Source: Flavihumibacter sp. CACIAM 22H1 (GTDB lineage Bacteria; Bacteroidota; Bacteroidia; Chitinophagales; Chitinophagaceae). From it: a DNA stretch of 35,290 bases. Location of the stretch: positions 75,053-110,342 of the forward strand of contig NZ_LUKG01000002.1 of the NCBI RefSeq assembly GCF_001601815.1, written 5' to 3'. Under the pieces are notes generated by a model that saw only the letters and a list, made by a program, of their open reading frames with translations, was not told the DNA's origin and did not search any database. Of the stretch, positions 1 to 9,115 are shown piece after piece; positions within the stretch are counted from its first letter, which is position 1, and each line of letters opens with the position of its first letter. The position numbers and the translations under genes are program-made.

Positions 1-479
1 ACAAGGAAAATCCGGGTAATGAAGAAGAACTGATAACGACCGTTGTTTTAAGTTTCCAGGAAATTGGTACAACCGATGCTTTTAACGTGGTTTTTCGCGA
101 TACTGATGGGGAAGGCGGCAATCCGCCCACCAGTTTTGATGAAATAGTACTAAAACCGAATGCTGACTATACCTGCTCTATTTCATTATTGAATGAAAGC
201 GTTAGTCCGGTTGAAAATATTACGGACGAAATTGAAGAGGAAGCCGATGATCATGAATTTTTTCTGCTTCCAGCGGGCGCTAATATTTCAATTACCCGTA
301 CCGATGTAGATAGTAAAAACCTACCAGTAGGCTTAAACAGCACCTGGGAAACCGGGGCGGCGTCAACTGGCACCGTACGGGTGGTATTAAAGCATAAACC
401 CGGTAGTAAAGCGGCAGGTGATGCTGTAACCAAGGGCGAAACCGATATTGACCTGAATTTTACTGCAAAGGTTCAATAA
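1..479 (+). CDS. Secreted/lipoprotein-like hypothetical protein, 3' part only
   Basis: The reading frame is open from the left edge (codons start at base 3) to TAA at 477-479, so the start and any signal peptide lie outside the window. The visible part is acidic and rich in Thr/Asn, with a Glu/Asp cluster (ITDEIEEEADDHEFFL) and predicted beta-rich segments. It resembles a small family of Bacteroidota lipoproteins often auto-named 'type 1 periplasmic binding fold superfamily', recalled from family memory and not searched. An internal ATG at 87 exists, but the frame upstream of it is equally protein-like. It converges on the ABC transporter gene and overlaps its 3' end by 20 bases. Function is unknown. 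Confidence 0.7.
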   Translation, partial: KENPGNEEELITTVVLSFQEIGTTDAFNVVFRDTDGEGGNPPTSFDEIVLKPNADYTCSISLLNESVSPVENITDEIEEEADDHEFFLLPAGANISITRTDVDSKNLPVGLNSTWETGAASTGTVRVVLKHKPGSKAAGDAVTKGETDIDLNFTAKVQ

Positions 480-2238
480 CGGGCTGTGCAGCTATTGGTT
501 TTCGTTCACCGATCTGTTGCCGCCACATTGCATAGTAGAGACCTTTATCTTCCAGTAATTGCTGATGGGTACCGGTCTCTGCTATTTCTCCCCGTTCCAG
601 TACGTATATTTTATCGGCGTGCATAATGGTGCTTAGCCGGTGTGCAATTAAAACGGTAATCTGTGAGCGAAGGGCCGAAATGGTTCGGATGGTAGTAGTG
701 ATTTCTTCTTCTGTTAGTGAATCAAGGGCGGAGGTTGCTTCATCAAAAATCAGCAATTTGGGTTGTCTTAACAAGGAGCGTGCAATAGATAAACGTTGCT
801 TTTCTCCGCCACTTAATTTTAAGCCGCTTTCTCCGATTAAGGTATCTAATCCTTTCTCTGCTTTTTTTAGAAGGGTATGGCAGCTGGCCTTATAAAGCGC
901 ATCCAGCAACTCATCATCGGATGCGCCTGGTTTAACAAATAAAAGATTTTCGCGGATCGTTCCTGCAAACAATTGTGTATCCTGGGTAACGAATCCTATT
1001 TGTTTACGTAGTTCATCATAGTCGACCTCGTTTTCATTAATGCCGTTATAAGAAATACTGCCTTGCTGTGGCCTGTATAAACCTACCAGTAATTTTACCA
1101 GGGTGGTTTTTCCGGAACCCGAGGGCCCGACAAATGCAATGGTTTGTCCTTTACTTACTTCAAAGCTGATGCCCTGTAAAGCATGCTGCTGTGCGGTTCG
1201 GTGCTTAAAATGCACATTGTCAAAACGAAGCTGCCCGATATCTTCCAATAATACCGGATGTAAGGGGCGGGGCTCCGGTTTTTTCTGCAGAAGGGTCTTA
1301 AAATTATTCAAGGAGGCTTCCGCTTCGCGGTATGAAATTATGATGTTGCCGATATCCTGTAAGGGGCCGAAAATAAAAAATGAAAAAAACTGCATGGTAA
1401 CCAGTTGTTCGGGAGCCATGTGTTCACGATATATCAGCCACATAAGTATAAAAAGAATGGCCTGGCGAAGGGTGTTTACAAACGTGCCCTGCACAAAACT
1501 CAGGCTGCGGATGCGTTTTACCTTGGTGAGTTCAAGTCCCAGTATTTTATATGTGTTTTTATTAAGCCGCTTAACTTCCTGATCGGTTAAGCCAAGACTT
1601 TTTATCAGTTCAATATTACGCAACGACTCTGTAGTACTACCCGCCAGTGAAGTGGTTTGGGCAACAATGTTCTTTTGAATGCTTTTGATGCGTTTACTCA
1701 ATGCATTGGTTAGCAGGGTTAATAACAGGATGCCCCCGAAATAAGTAAGTGGCAGCGACCAATGAATAGTGAATGCGTAGATAGATACAAACAATATCCC
1801 TACAAAAACACCAAACAGTACATTGATAAAATTGGAAATAAATTTTTCAGTATCTGTTTCCACTTTCTGCAGTATGCTGAGGGTTTCACCACTTCGCTGA
1901 TCTTCAAATTCATGAAAGGGTAATTTCATGGCGTGTTGCAGCCCATCGGTAAATACCTTGGCACCGAATTTTTGGGTAATTACATTAAAGAAGTAATCCT
2001 GGAAAGCTTTTGCTATACGGCTTACCATTGCCACACTAATAGACGCCAGCAACAGCCAGCCGATACTTTGGGCAAAGCTGCCCCAGCTTTCATATTCTTT
2101 AAAGGTAAAAGCTGCCTTGGTAATTTTCCCGAATATAATAGGGTCCAGTAAGGAAAAGCCGCTGTTTATGGAAGCTAATAAAAGGGTGAGCAACACAAGC
2201 CATTTATATGGTTTGAGATACTGTAAAAGTAGTTTCAT
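460..2238 (-). CDS. ABC transporter, fused permease/ATP-binding protein (MsbA/exporter type)
   Basis: A 592-residue half-transporter predicted to work as a homodimer in the inner membrane, exporting a lipid, drug or peptide at the cost of ATP. The N-terminal half carries about six hydrophobic membrane segments (residues 12-300). The nucleotide-binding domain follows: Walker A GPSGSGKT at 371-378, signature LSGGE at 475-479, Walker B LLIFDE at 495-500 and H-loop His533. Length and layout are usual for the type I exporter family. It is the last gene of a minus-strand run after pyrC, the MutS-like gene and yifB (36-base gap to yifB). Its last codons overlap the convergent gene. The substrate cannot be read from the sequence. 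Confidence 0.95.
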   Translation of the reverse strand: MKLLLQYLKPYKWLVLLTLLLASINSGFSLLDPIIFGKITKAAFTFKEYESWGSFAQSIGWLLLASISVAMVSRIAKAFQDYFFNVITQKFGAKVFTDGLQHAMKLPFHEFEDQRSGETLSILQKVETDTEKFISNFINVLFGVFVGILFVSIYAFTIHWSLPLTYFGGILLLTLLTNALSKRIKSIQKNIVAQTTSLAGSTTESLRNIELIKSLGLTDQEVKRLNKNTYKILGLELTKVKRIRSLSFVQGTFVNTLRQAILFILMWLIYREHMAPEQLVTMQFFSFFIFGPLQDIGNIIISYREAEASLNNFKTLLQKKPEPRPLHPVLLEDIGQLRFDNVHFKHRTAQQHALQGISFEVSKGQTIAFVGPSGSGKTTLVKLLVGLYRPQQGSISYNGINENEVDYDELRKQIGFVTQDTQLFAGTIRENLLFVKPGASDDELLDALYKASCHTLLKKAEKGLDTLIGESGLKLSGGEKQRLSIARSLLRQPKLLIFDEATSALDSLTEEEITTTIRTISALRSQITVLIAHRLSTIMHADKIYVLERGEIAETGTHQQLLEDKGLYYAMWRQQIGERKPIAAQPVIEPLQ

Positions 2239-2274
2239 ATGAAATAATGGTAGAACACTAAATTAAGACAATCC

Positions 2275-3819
2275 CTATTTCCAGCCCCAATTATCCCGAT
2301 CCAGGCTTCTGTACTGGATAGCTTCGGCAATATGTTCCGGCATTATCTGATCTGTTTGCGCAAGGTCTGCAATGGTTCGGCTCATTTTTAGGATGCGGTC
2401 ATAGGCACGGGCGGATAGTTTTAATCGTTCCATGGCAGTTCTTAACAATTCCCGGGCTGCTTGGTTCAATACGCAATGCTGTTTCATCAAGGCGCTGCTT
2501 AATTGTGCATTGCAGTAGATTCCTGGCTGGGTGCGCAGCCGCTCTTCCTGGATTTTGCGGGCATTCACTACTCGTTTACGGATCTGTTCCGATAGTTCAC
2601 CGGCAACACTGCCGCTTAGTTGCTGAAAAGGCACCGGTGTAACTTCAATTTGCAGATCAATACGGTCAAGCAATGGTCCGGAGATTTTTTGCAGGTATTT
2701 TTGGACGGTACCCGGCAAACAGGTGCAGTCTTTATCAGGATGATTGTAGTACCCACAGGGGCAGGGGTTCATCGAGGCCACCAGCATAAAAGCCGCCGGA
2801 AATTCCACGCTTAATTTAGCCCTGGAAATGGTTAGTTTTCTTTCTTCCATGGGCTGCCGCATAACTTCCAGTACTGACCGGTTAAATTCAGGAAGTTCAT
2901 CCAGAAAAAGAACGCCGTTATGTGCCAGGGATAGTTCACCAGGCAGCGGGTTGCTGCCGCCCCCAGCCATGGCCATATAAGAAATGGTATGGTGGGGTTG
3001 GCGGAAAGGGCGCTCACAGATCAGGGAATGCTGGCTATTCAGCTTGCCGGCAACACTATGGATCCTGGTTGTTTCCAATGCCTCCTCAACCGTTAAAGGC
3101 GGCAGGATAGTGGGTAATCGTCGGGCTAACATGGTTTTGCCAGCACCAGGCGGACCAACCAGTATCAGGTTATGCCCGCCTGCCGCTGCAATTTCCATGG
3201 CTCGTTTTATAGTTTCCTGTCCCTTTACATCTGAAAAATCGCCCTCTTTGTAAGCTTTGGGCTTATTGAACCAATTCTCCTGGTTGGCAGGAAGGGGTAT
3301 TGCATTTCCCGGTTCTTCCAGAAGTTGAACTACTTCCAGCAAACTGCCTACACCGATCACCGGCAGGCTTTCTACTACAGCCGCTTCGTTGGCATTCTGT
3401 AGAGGCAGCATAATTCCATGAAACCCTTCTTTACGTGCGGTGATAGCCATGGGCAGGGCGCCCCGAATGGTTTGAATGCTGCCATCCAGCCCCAGTTCTC
3501 CACAAAGTACCCAATGCTGTAAGGCTTCCAGATGCAGAAGCTGATCGGTGGCTGCCAGAATGCCAATGGCTATGGGAAGATCAAAGGCCGTTCCTGTTTT
3601 ACGGATATCTGCCGGTGCCATATTAATTATGACCTTTGTACGCGGCATAAAAAAACCGATGGCTTTGATGGCGCTTTCTACCCGTAGCATGCTTTCTTTA
3701 ACAGCATTATCCGGCAGCCCTACCAGGAAGGTATGCGTGCCGATAGTTACATTTACTTCAATTGATATGGTAATGGCATCTACGCCGCTAACTGCGCTGC
3801 CAAAAGTTTTCACTAACAT
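2275..3819 (-). CDS. yifB: YifB/ComM family Mg-chelatase-like AAA+ ATPase
   Basis: A 514-residue cytoplasmic protein. The N-terminal domain (1-170) has the Lon-protease-like fold typical of this family, then a Mg-chelatase AAA+ domain with Walker A GPPGAGKT at 222-229, Walker B VLFLDE at 303-308, a Cys-rich insert (Cys353, Cys355, Cys365, Cys367) and a DRIDL segment near 385-389. Members such as ComM are hexameric helicases that drive branch migration of incoming DNA in natural transformation; whether this organism is competent is not shown here. Start ATG at 3819. It sits 31 bases downstream of the MutS-like gene and 36 bases before the ABC exporter, probably in one transcript. Confidence 0.95.
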   Translation of the reverse strand: MLVKTFGSAVSGVDAITISIEVNVTIGTHTFLVGLPDNAVKESMLRVESAIKAIGFFMPRTKVIINMAPADIRKTGTAFDLPIAIGILAATDQLLHLEALQHWVLCGELGLDGSIQTIRGALPMAITARKEGFHGIMLPLQNANEAAVVESLPVIGVGSLLEVVQLLEEPGNAIPLPANQENWFNKPKAYKEGDFSDVKGQETIKRAMEIAAAGGHNLILVGPPGAGKTMLARRLPTILPPLTVEEALETTRIHSVAGKLNSQHSLICERPFRQPHHTISYMAMAGGGSNPLPGELSLAHNGVLFLDELPEFNRSVLEVMRQPMEERKLTISRAKLSVEFPAAFMLVASMNPCPCGYYNHPDKDCTCLPGTVQKYLQKISGPLLDRIDLQIEVTPVPFQQLSGSVAGELSEQIRKRVVNARKIQEERLRTQPGIYCNAQLSSALMKQHCVLNQAARELLRTAMERLKLSARAYDRILKMSRTIADLAQTDQIMPEHIAEAIQYRSLDRDNWGWK

Positions 3820-3850
3820 GCAGGCAAGTTAGGCCAGGGGGTAGCGTTGA

Positions 3851-5194
3851 TCAACCGTTCTTTAGCCCATTCTGGTGGGGGATTTGCTCCAGTAATTCTA
3901 CTACTTTTTCCCGCTTAAGAATAAGGTATCCCAGGCGGTCATTACTGATTCCTTCCTTTAACTGGTAGCTAAAGGTTAACTGCTCATTGGTTACTTCCGT
4001 TTCGAAATAACGAAATATGATATTGGGAAACACTTTTAATCCCTGGCCGATCTCATAAAGATGTGTAGATAAAATAAAGAGAGAATGATTGATTTTGATC
4101 AAGCCTTCAATTACGGTAGAAGAACATTTCATGGCATCCTGTACATTGGTGCCTTTGAATAACTCATCAATCAGTACCAGCCATTTTCTGCCATCATTTA
4201 TTTTCAGAATGGTGTTTTTTATGCGTTGTACCTCGTTGAAGAAATAGCTTTCTCCCTTAACAATATTATCCGTAAGGTTAATATTGCTGAGTATGCCTTC
4301 GAATAATGATAAACGTAAGTAATCGGCTGGAACGCCCATGCCAAGATGGGCCAGGTAAACAGCTGCGCCAACCGATTTGATAAATGTGCTTTTTCCGGCC
4401 ATATTGGCACCGGTTAAAAAAAGAAAATTGTGTTGCTGGTCAAGATGCAGGTTATAATCGACCGGTTTAGCCAGCAGCACATGGTATAATCCGCGTGCTT
4501 CGATAAAAGGCTGTTCGGAAGCCTCAAAAACCGGAAACTTTAATTGAAAATGCTGCATGGCTGCTGCCATTCCGTACCAACCATCCAGCTTCCCGTAAAT
4601 TTCGATCAGCTCAGTGGTGGCATTTTTAAAGCGGTTACGGATATAATGCCCGAAATACAGCACCTGCTTGGGACTGAGCTCGGTTCCCTTCTGCAGATCG
4701 GATAGGTTTTGGAGGTGGATATCGTCTATCAGGTAGGTAGCTCTTGCCAGGAGCGCTACCAGGTTGGGTGGAATCGTTTTACCCTGGAACAACTGGCTTA
4801 TTTTCCGGATTCCTCGTATAAAATCGCCAAAATGCTGAACGCTGAACCGGATAATGGCATAATCCGGGCTATGAAATAGTTTATAAAAATAAGCATTGAT
4901 CCAACTGCTGTCCTGCGGAATACTGTCTAGCTGGGTACTGAAAAATTTTTCCATTACCATCAGGGTTCCGTTGGTAATATCTTCGGGCCAGTTGGGCAGT
5001 TCTTCCAGGATAACCTGCAGGATCTGTTGGGTTTGCTCAATGGATTTAAGGTCGTTAAAGGGATCCTGGAAACGCATGCGGAGCCATTCTTTCCCTTCAA
5101 CGGTACGGGTGAAATTTAGCCGGTGGAAAATAGAAAATTCCTCTTCCGGGTGAAATATATTGAGATCCAGTAAGGAAATTTTATCTATATCCAT
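3851..5194 (-). CDS. MutS-like ATPase (mismatch-repair ATPase domain protein)
   Basis: A 447-residue protein with the MutS core/lever region (about 20-230) and the C-terminal ABC-type ATPase domain: Walker A GANMAGKST at 262-270, Walker B LVLIDELFKGTN at 339-350 and STH at 376-378. It lacks the N-terminal mismatch-recognition domain of MutS (no Phe-X-Glu motif) and the Smr nuclease tail of MutS2, so it is a short orphan MutS-like protein of the kind common in Bacteroidota. A role in DNA repair or recombination is inferred from the family only. It lies 29 bases after pyrC and 31 before yifB. Confidence 0.88.
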   Translation of the reverse strand: MDIDKISLLDLNIFHPEEEFSIFHRLNFTRTVEGKEWLRMRFQDPFNDLKSIEQTQQILQVILEELPNWPEDITNGTLMVMEKFFSTQLDSIPQDSSWINAYFYKLFHSPDYAIIRFSVQHFGDFIRGIRKISQLFQGKTIPPNLVALLARATYLIDDIHLQNLSDLQKGTELSPKQVLYFGHYIRNRFKNATTELIEIYGKLDGWYGMAAAMQHFQLKFPVFEASEQPFIEARGLYHVLLAKPVDYNLHLDQQHNFLFLTGANMAGKSTFIKSVGAAVYLAHLGMGVPADYLRLSLFEGILSNINLTDNIVKGESYFFNEVQRIKNTILKINDGRKWLVLIDELFKGTNVQDAMKCSSTVIEGLIKINHSLFILSTHLYEIGQGLKVFPNIIFRYFETEVTNEQLTFSYQLKEGISNDRLGYLILKREKVVELLEQIPHQNGLKNG

Positions 5195-5223
5195 AGGCTG
5201 TTAATTTACGAAATCCGGGTGTT

Positions 5224-6564
5224 TTACCGGTCGAATTCCAAACGTGCGCCTTTTTGAGATTCATCAAACTGCCCGTTTCCATAAACCAGGTGGCCGTTTA
5301 CGAATGTGTGGGTAACCGAACTGGGTAATACCATGCCTTCCATCGGGCTCCAGCCGCATTTGTAAAAAATGTTGTCTTTGGAAACCGTTTGCGGAAGATC
5401 CGGATCAATCAGCACAAGGTCCGCGAAATAACCTTCGCGGATAAAGCCCCGATTCCTGAGCTGGAAGCAGATAGCAGGTGCATGACTCATCTTTTCTACT
5501 ACTTTCTCCAATCGGATAGCTCCGTCTTTTACATATTTCAACATCAAGGGAAGCGAGTGCTGAACCAAGGGCAAACCTGCGTGCGCATGGAGATAGTCTT
5601 CCTGTTTTTCTGCCCAGGTATGGGGTGCATGATCCGTTGCAATAATGTCTAACCGGTCGTCCAATAAGGCCTGCCAAAGGGCGGCCTTGTTATCAGGCGC
5701 TTTGATTGCCGGGTTACATTTAATCAGGTTGCCCAGTCTGTCATAATCATTGCTGGTAAAATGCAGGTGATGAACGCAGACTTCTGAGGTAATTCTTTTT
5801 TGTTCAAGGGGCAGCATATTGCCAAATAGTTGCAGCTCCCGTTGGGTTGAGATATGAAGAATATGCAGCCTGCTGTTAAATTTTTTGGCTAACTGAATTG
5901 CGTAAAAGGAAGACTCGAAACAGGCTTCTTCGTTCCGGATAATTGGGTGATCGGCGGCTGTAAGAGGGCGGCCGCTGGCTTTAGCGGCTTCCAGATTTTT
6001 TTTGATAATCCGCTCGTCTTCACAATGGGTAGCTATCAGTAACTCAGTACCCTCAAAAATATGTTCAAGCGATAAGGGATTGTCTACCAGCAACCCACCT
6101 GTGGACGATCCCATAAATATTTTTATACCACAAACCCGGTCTTTTTTATCATTGGTGCGCAATACCTCTTCCAGGTTGTCATTGGAAGTGCCCATGAAAA
6201 AAGAATAGTTGGCCAGGGAGCTGGCTGCTCCGATCGCATATTTGTTTTCCAGCAGGTCCTGGGTAAATACGGGTGGCTGGGTATTGGGCATTTCCATAAA
6301 ACTGGTAACTCCGCCTGCAACAGCTGCCCTGGATTCGGTATAAATACTGGCTTTATGGGTTAATCCTGGCTCTCTGAAATGCACCTGGTCATCAATAACA
6401 CCGGGTAATAAATATTTTCCTTCCCCGTTTATTTCAATAGCACCGTTTGTGGCACTGATTTGGCTATTGATTTTCTCAATTCGTCCGCCTGAAAGCAGAA
6501 TATCTGCAGAATAAACGGTTCCTTCGTTGACAATTTGCGTGTTCTTTATGAGATATTTTTGCAT
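5224..6564 (-). CDS. pyrC: Dihydroorotase (pyrimidine biosynthesis)
   Basis: A 446-residue metallo-amidohydrolase expected to cyclise carbamoyl aspartate to dihydroorotate in de novo pyrimidine synthesis. Visible landmarks are the metal-site segment DDQVHFREPG at 58-67, a possible carbamylated lysine at Lys148 (GIKIFMGSSTG), His180, His237 and the catalytic ATDHAPH at 309-315. The first His of the usual HxH pair is Gln60 here, which I recall as common in Bacteroidota homologues. Length fits class I enzymes. The gene starts with ATG at 6564, diverges from the polyketide operon with only 33 bases between the two start codons, and heads the minus-strand run pyrC-mutS-yifB-ABC exporter. Confidence 0.92.
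   Translation of the reverse strand: MQKYLIKNTQIVNEGTVYSADILLSGGRIEKINSQISATNGAIEINGEGKYLLPGVIDDQVHFREPGLTHKASIYTESRAAVAGGVTSFMEMPNTQPPVFTQDLLENKYAIGAASSLANYSFFMGTSNDNLEEVLRTNDKKDRVCGIKIFMGSSTGGLLVDNPLSLEHIFEGTELLIATHCEDERIIKKNLEAAKASGRPLTAADHPIIRNEEACFESSFYAIQLAKKFNSRLHILHISTQRELQLFGNMLPLEQKRITSEVCVHHLHFTSNDYDRLGNLIKCNPAIKAPDNKAALWQALLDDRLDIIATDHAPHTWAEKQEDYLHAHAGLPLVQHSLPLMLKYVKDGAIRLEKVVEKMSHAPAICFQLRNRGFIREGYFADLVLIDPDLPQTVSKDNIFYKCGWSPMEGMVLPSSVTHTFVNGHLVYGNGQFDESQKGARLEFDR
6554..6561 (+). promoter_or_regulatory. Candidate -7 element (TATTTTTG) for the polyketide operon
   Basis: TATTTTTG matches the Bacteroidota -7 consensus TAnnTTTG exactly, and lies 36 bases before the ATG at 6598, inside the first codons of the divergent pyrC. 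The -33 side is weak: TTG at 6527-6529 (24-base spacer) or TTTG at 6534-6537 (16-base spacer), neither at the usual 19-21. Inferred, not proven. Confidence 0.35.
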
Positions 6565-6597
6565 ATTAGTACTTCATTCCTGTTAAACAACCAATTG

Positions 6598-8259
6598 ATG
6601 CAAGTTATAAAAAGACTGCTGTACACTGCCTGCTTAAGTTTCCCTGTTTTGGGTTTTTCCCAGTCTACCTTATTACCGCAGGGGTATAAGCACCAGCCAT
6701 TAATGGACCGGATGGAAATAATGTATCGCGATAGTGCGCTTTCCTTTCAACACCTGAAGCCATTTGACCGGAGAGGTTGGGTGCGGTTCCTGGAAACACT
6801 GCCCGCGGAACAATTAAGCCGGGTAGACCAGTCTAATCTGCACAGCGCCCTAATGAATAACTCGGAATGGGTAACGGGCGATAAAAGCTCTTTTCAGAGT
6901 AAAAAAGCCCTGTTTAAAACCTTTTATAACCAGCCCTCTGATTTTGCCCTGGTAGATGTAAAGGACTTTTTCCTGAGCATTAATCCGGTGGTCCAATTCA
7001 CGGTCATGAAAGAATCGGACAACAGCGAATCCCTTTTTCAGAATACAAAAGGGGCACGTGGCAGGGGAATGATTGCCAAACGAATTGGCTTTGATTTTTA
7101 CCTCACCGATAACCAGGAGCGGCCCCCGTCCTTTGTGAAGGATTTTATCCGTGACAATCGCGCGGTACCGGGGGCGGGTTATTATAAAACCTTTAAATCA
7201 ACTGCCTTTGATTATTTTGATGCCCGGGGCTCTGTTTTCTTTAATGTGACCGATTATATTAATATGCAGTTTGGCTACGACCGGAATTTTATCGGGAATG
7301 GCTACCGCAGCATGTTCCTGAGTGATTTTGGGAATAATAATCTCTTCCTGAAGATTAATACCAGGATATGGAAGCTGAATTATCAGAACCTTTTTATGGA
7401 GCTGAATCCATCCCATATACGCCGGGGGGATAACCTGCTGGATAAAAAATACGTAACCATGCACCACCTGAGCTGGCAGGCTACCCGTTGGCTGAATATC
7501 GGCTTCTTTGAATCGGTAGTATTCGGCAGAGCCAACCGCTTTGACTTCAGTTATCTCAACCCTATCATTTTCTACCGTTCCATTGAGCAACAGAATGGAA
7601 GCCCGGATAATGCCAACGTTGGGCTTGATCTGAAGGCCAACATTGCTAAACGAATTCAATTATACGGTCAACTGCTTTTCGATGAATTTAAATTGAGTGA
7701 AATAAAGGGTGGAAATGGGTGGTGGGGTAATAAATATGGCTTGCAATTGGGCGGAAAATATGTAGATGTAGCTGGTATCAAAAACCTTGATATCCAGGGT
7801 GAGCTTAATATTGTGCGCCCCTTTACCTATAGTTTCCGCGATTCCGTGGGTAGTTATATGCATTATAACCAACCGTTGGCCCATCCCCGGGGTGCCAATT
7901 TTGTTGAATTTGTGGGAATTGCCCGGTATCAACCACATCCCAAATTAACGCTGCAGGGAAAACTGATTGCCTGGAAGCAGGGCTTGGATTCAGCCGGAAT
8001 TAATTTCGGTAGCAGGATCGGGCGCCTGTATACCACAAGACCTTTTGATTATGGATGGCAGATCGGGGAGGGAAGGGCTTCCACCGGCATTAATGCCTCT
8101 TTATGGGTGGGGTATGAGCTTAAGGAAAACCTATTCCTGGATGGTAGCCTCATGCTGCGGAAACTGGATGTGCCCGATGATGCCAGCCTCACCAGAAATA
8201 GTACTATATTCAGTTTAGGCTTGCGGATGAATATGTTCCGACGGGAATATGATTATTAA
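6598..8259 (+). CDS. Outer-membrane beta-barrel protein, RemB/Wzi (capsule assembly)-like
   Basis: ATG 6598 is chosen because it gives a signal peptide (MQVIKRLLYTACLSFPVLGFSQ) and clears pyrC; the longer frame back to 6535 lies inside pyrC. The 553-residue product has a mixed N-terminal segment (to about 120), then alternating beta strands ending in an aromatic-rich C terminus (LGLRMNMFRREYDY), as expected for a barrel. Segments such as QFGYDRNFIGNGYRSMFLSDFG resemble the RemB gliding-motility and Wzi capsule-assembly families (family memory). It is the first gene of the polyketide operon and its last 11 bases overlap the UbiA-like gene. A role in surface attachment or export of the operon's product is inferred. 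Confidence 0.85.
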   Translation: MQVIKRLLYTACLSFPVLGFSQSTLLPQGYKHQPLMDRMEIMYRDSALSFQHLKPFDRRGWVRFLETLPAEQLSRVDQSNLHSALMNNSEWVTGDKSSFQSKKALFKTFYNQPSDFALVDVKDFFLSINPVVQFTVMKESDNSESLFQNTKGARGRGMIAKRIGFDFYLTDNQERPPSFVKDFIRDNRAVPGAGYYKTFKSTAFDYFDARGSVFFNVTDYINMQFGYDRNFIGNGYRSMFLSDFGNNNLFLKINTRIWKLNYQNLFMELNPSHIRRGDNLLDKKYVTMHHLSWQATRWLNIGFFESVVFGRANRFDFSYLNPIIFYRSIEQQNGSPDNANVGLDLKANIAKRIQLYGQLLFDEFKLSEIKGGNGWWGNKYGLQLGGKYVDVAGIKNLDIQGELNIVRPFTYSFRDSVGSYMHYNQPLAHPRGANFVEFVGIARYQPHPKLTLQGKLIAWKQGLDSAGINFGSRIGRLYTTRPFDYGWQIGEGRASTGINASLWVGYELKENLFLDGSLMLRKLDVPDDASLTRNSTIFSLGLRMNMFRREYDY

Positions 8260-9115
8260 AAAATCAACCATACAACTACTCCGGTTTCCATTTTCTGTTT
8301 TTTTAGCACCGGTTTTTCTTTTCGGACTTAGTCAGCCGCTGCATACCAATTGGGCAAAAGCCGGGCTATTATTTTTTATCCTGCATTTTTTAGTTTATCC
8401 GGCCAGCAATGGTTATAACAGTTATATAGATCAGGATCAAACGCCCGTAGGAGGGCTGGAGCACCCGCCAATGCCCACCCAACAGTTACTTTATCTTACC
8501 ATTGTAATGGATCTATTGGCAATTGGTCTTTCCTTTTTTTTATCTGGCTGGTCAGTATTGGCCATTTGCCTCTATATACTGGCCTCCAGGGCCTATAGCA
8601 GCCGGGTTACAAGGCTGAAAAAATACCCGATAATAGGATTTTTAGTGGTCATTACCTGCCAGGGAGGGCTTATTTTCTGGCTCACCTATCATGCCACGCA
8701 TGCTGCTTTACGTACATCGGTTCCTTTTACCGGGGTGCTGGCCAGTAGCTTATTGCTGGCAGGTGCTTACCCGCTGACGCAGGTCTACCAGCATAAAGAA
8801 GATGCCGCGGATGGAGTAAAAACGATTAGTATGCTGGTAGGAATCCGGGGAACTTTTATCCTGTCGGCCTTGTTATTTACGTTGGCTTTCCTGGTATTGG
8901 GGCTGCATTTTGGTTTGCAACTGGAGCTGTCCCGGTTTTTTGTAGTTCTCAGTTGTTTTTTTCCTGTACTTGTATACTTTGTAGGGTGGGCTATCGCTGT
9001 ATGGAAAAATCCCTCCAAAGCCAGTTTCCAGTATCTTATGAAAATGAATACCATTTCTGCTATCGGATCAATTGCTGCATTTGGATCACTTTTAATTTGG
9101 AAATTCTTTGACTGA
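8249..9115 (+). CDS. UbiA-family prenyltransferase-like membrane protein
   Basis: A 288-residue, strongly hydrophobic protein with about eight to nine membrane segments. Motif I is NSYIDQDQ at 57-64, a variant of the NDxxDxxxD metal-diphosphate motif, and motif II is YQHKEDAADG at 181-190; both are expected on cytoplasmic loops that bind a prenyl diphosphate through magnesium. UbiA enzymes move prenyl groups onto aromatic acceptors such as quinone precursors, which suits a neighbour that makes phenolic rings. The start ATG 8249 overlaps the barrel gene by 11 bases, and its stop overlaps the type III PKS start by 8 bases, so translation is probably coupled. The actual prenyl donor and acceptor are unknown. 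Confidence 0.85.
   Translation: MIIKKSTIQLLRFPFSVFLAPVFLFGLSQPLHTNWAKAGLLFFILHFLVYPASNGYNSYIDQDQTPVGGLEHPPMPTQQLLYLTIVMDLLAIGLSFFLSGWSVLAICLYILASRAYSSRVTRLKKYPIIGFLVVITCQGGLIFWLTYHATHAALRTSVPFTGVLASSLLLAGAYPLTQVYQHKEDAADGVKTISMLVGIRGTFILSALLFTLAFLVLGLHFGLQLELSRFFVVLSCFFPVLVYFVGWAIAVWKNPSKASFQYLMKMNTISAIGSIAAFGSLLIWKFFD

Noticed and set aside
6535-6597. Longer N terminus of the first barrel protein
   Set aside because: It begins with GTG inside the start of pyrC on the other strand, and the extension spoils the signal peptide seen from ATG 6598.
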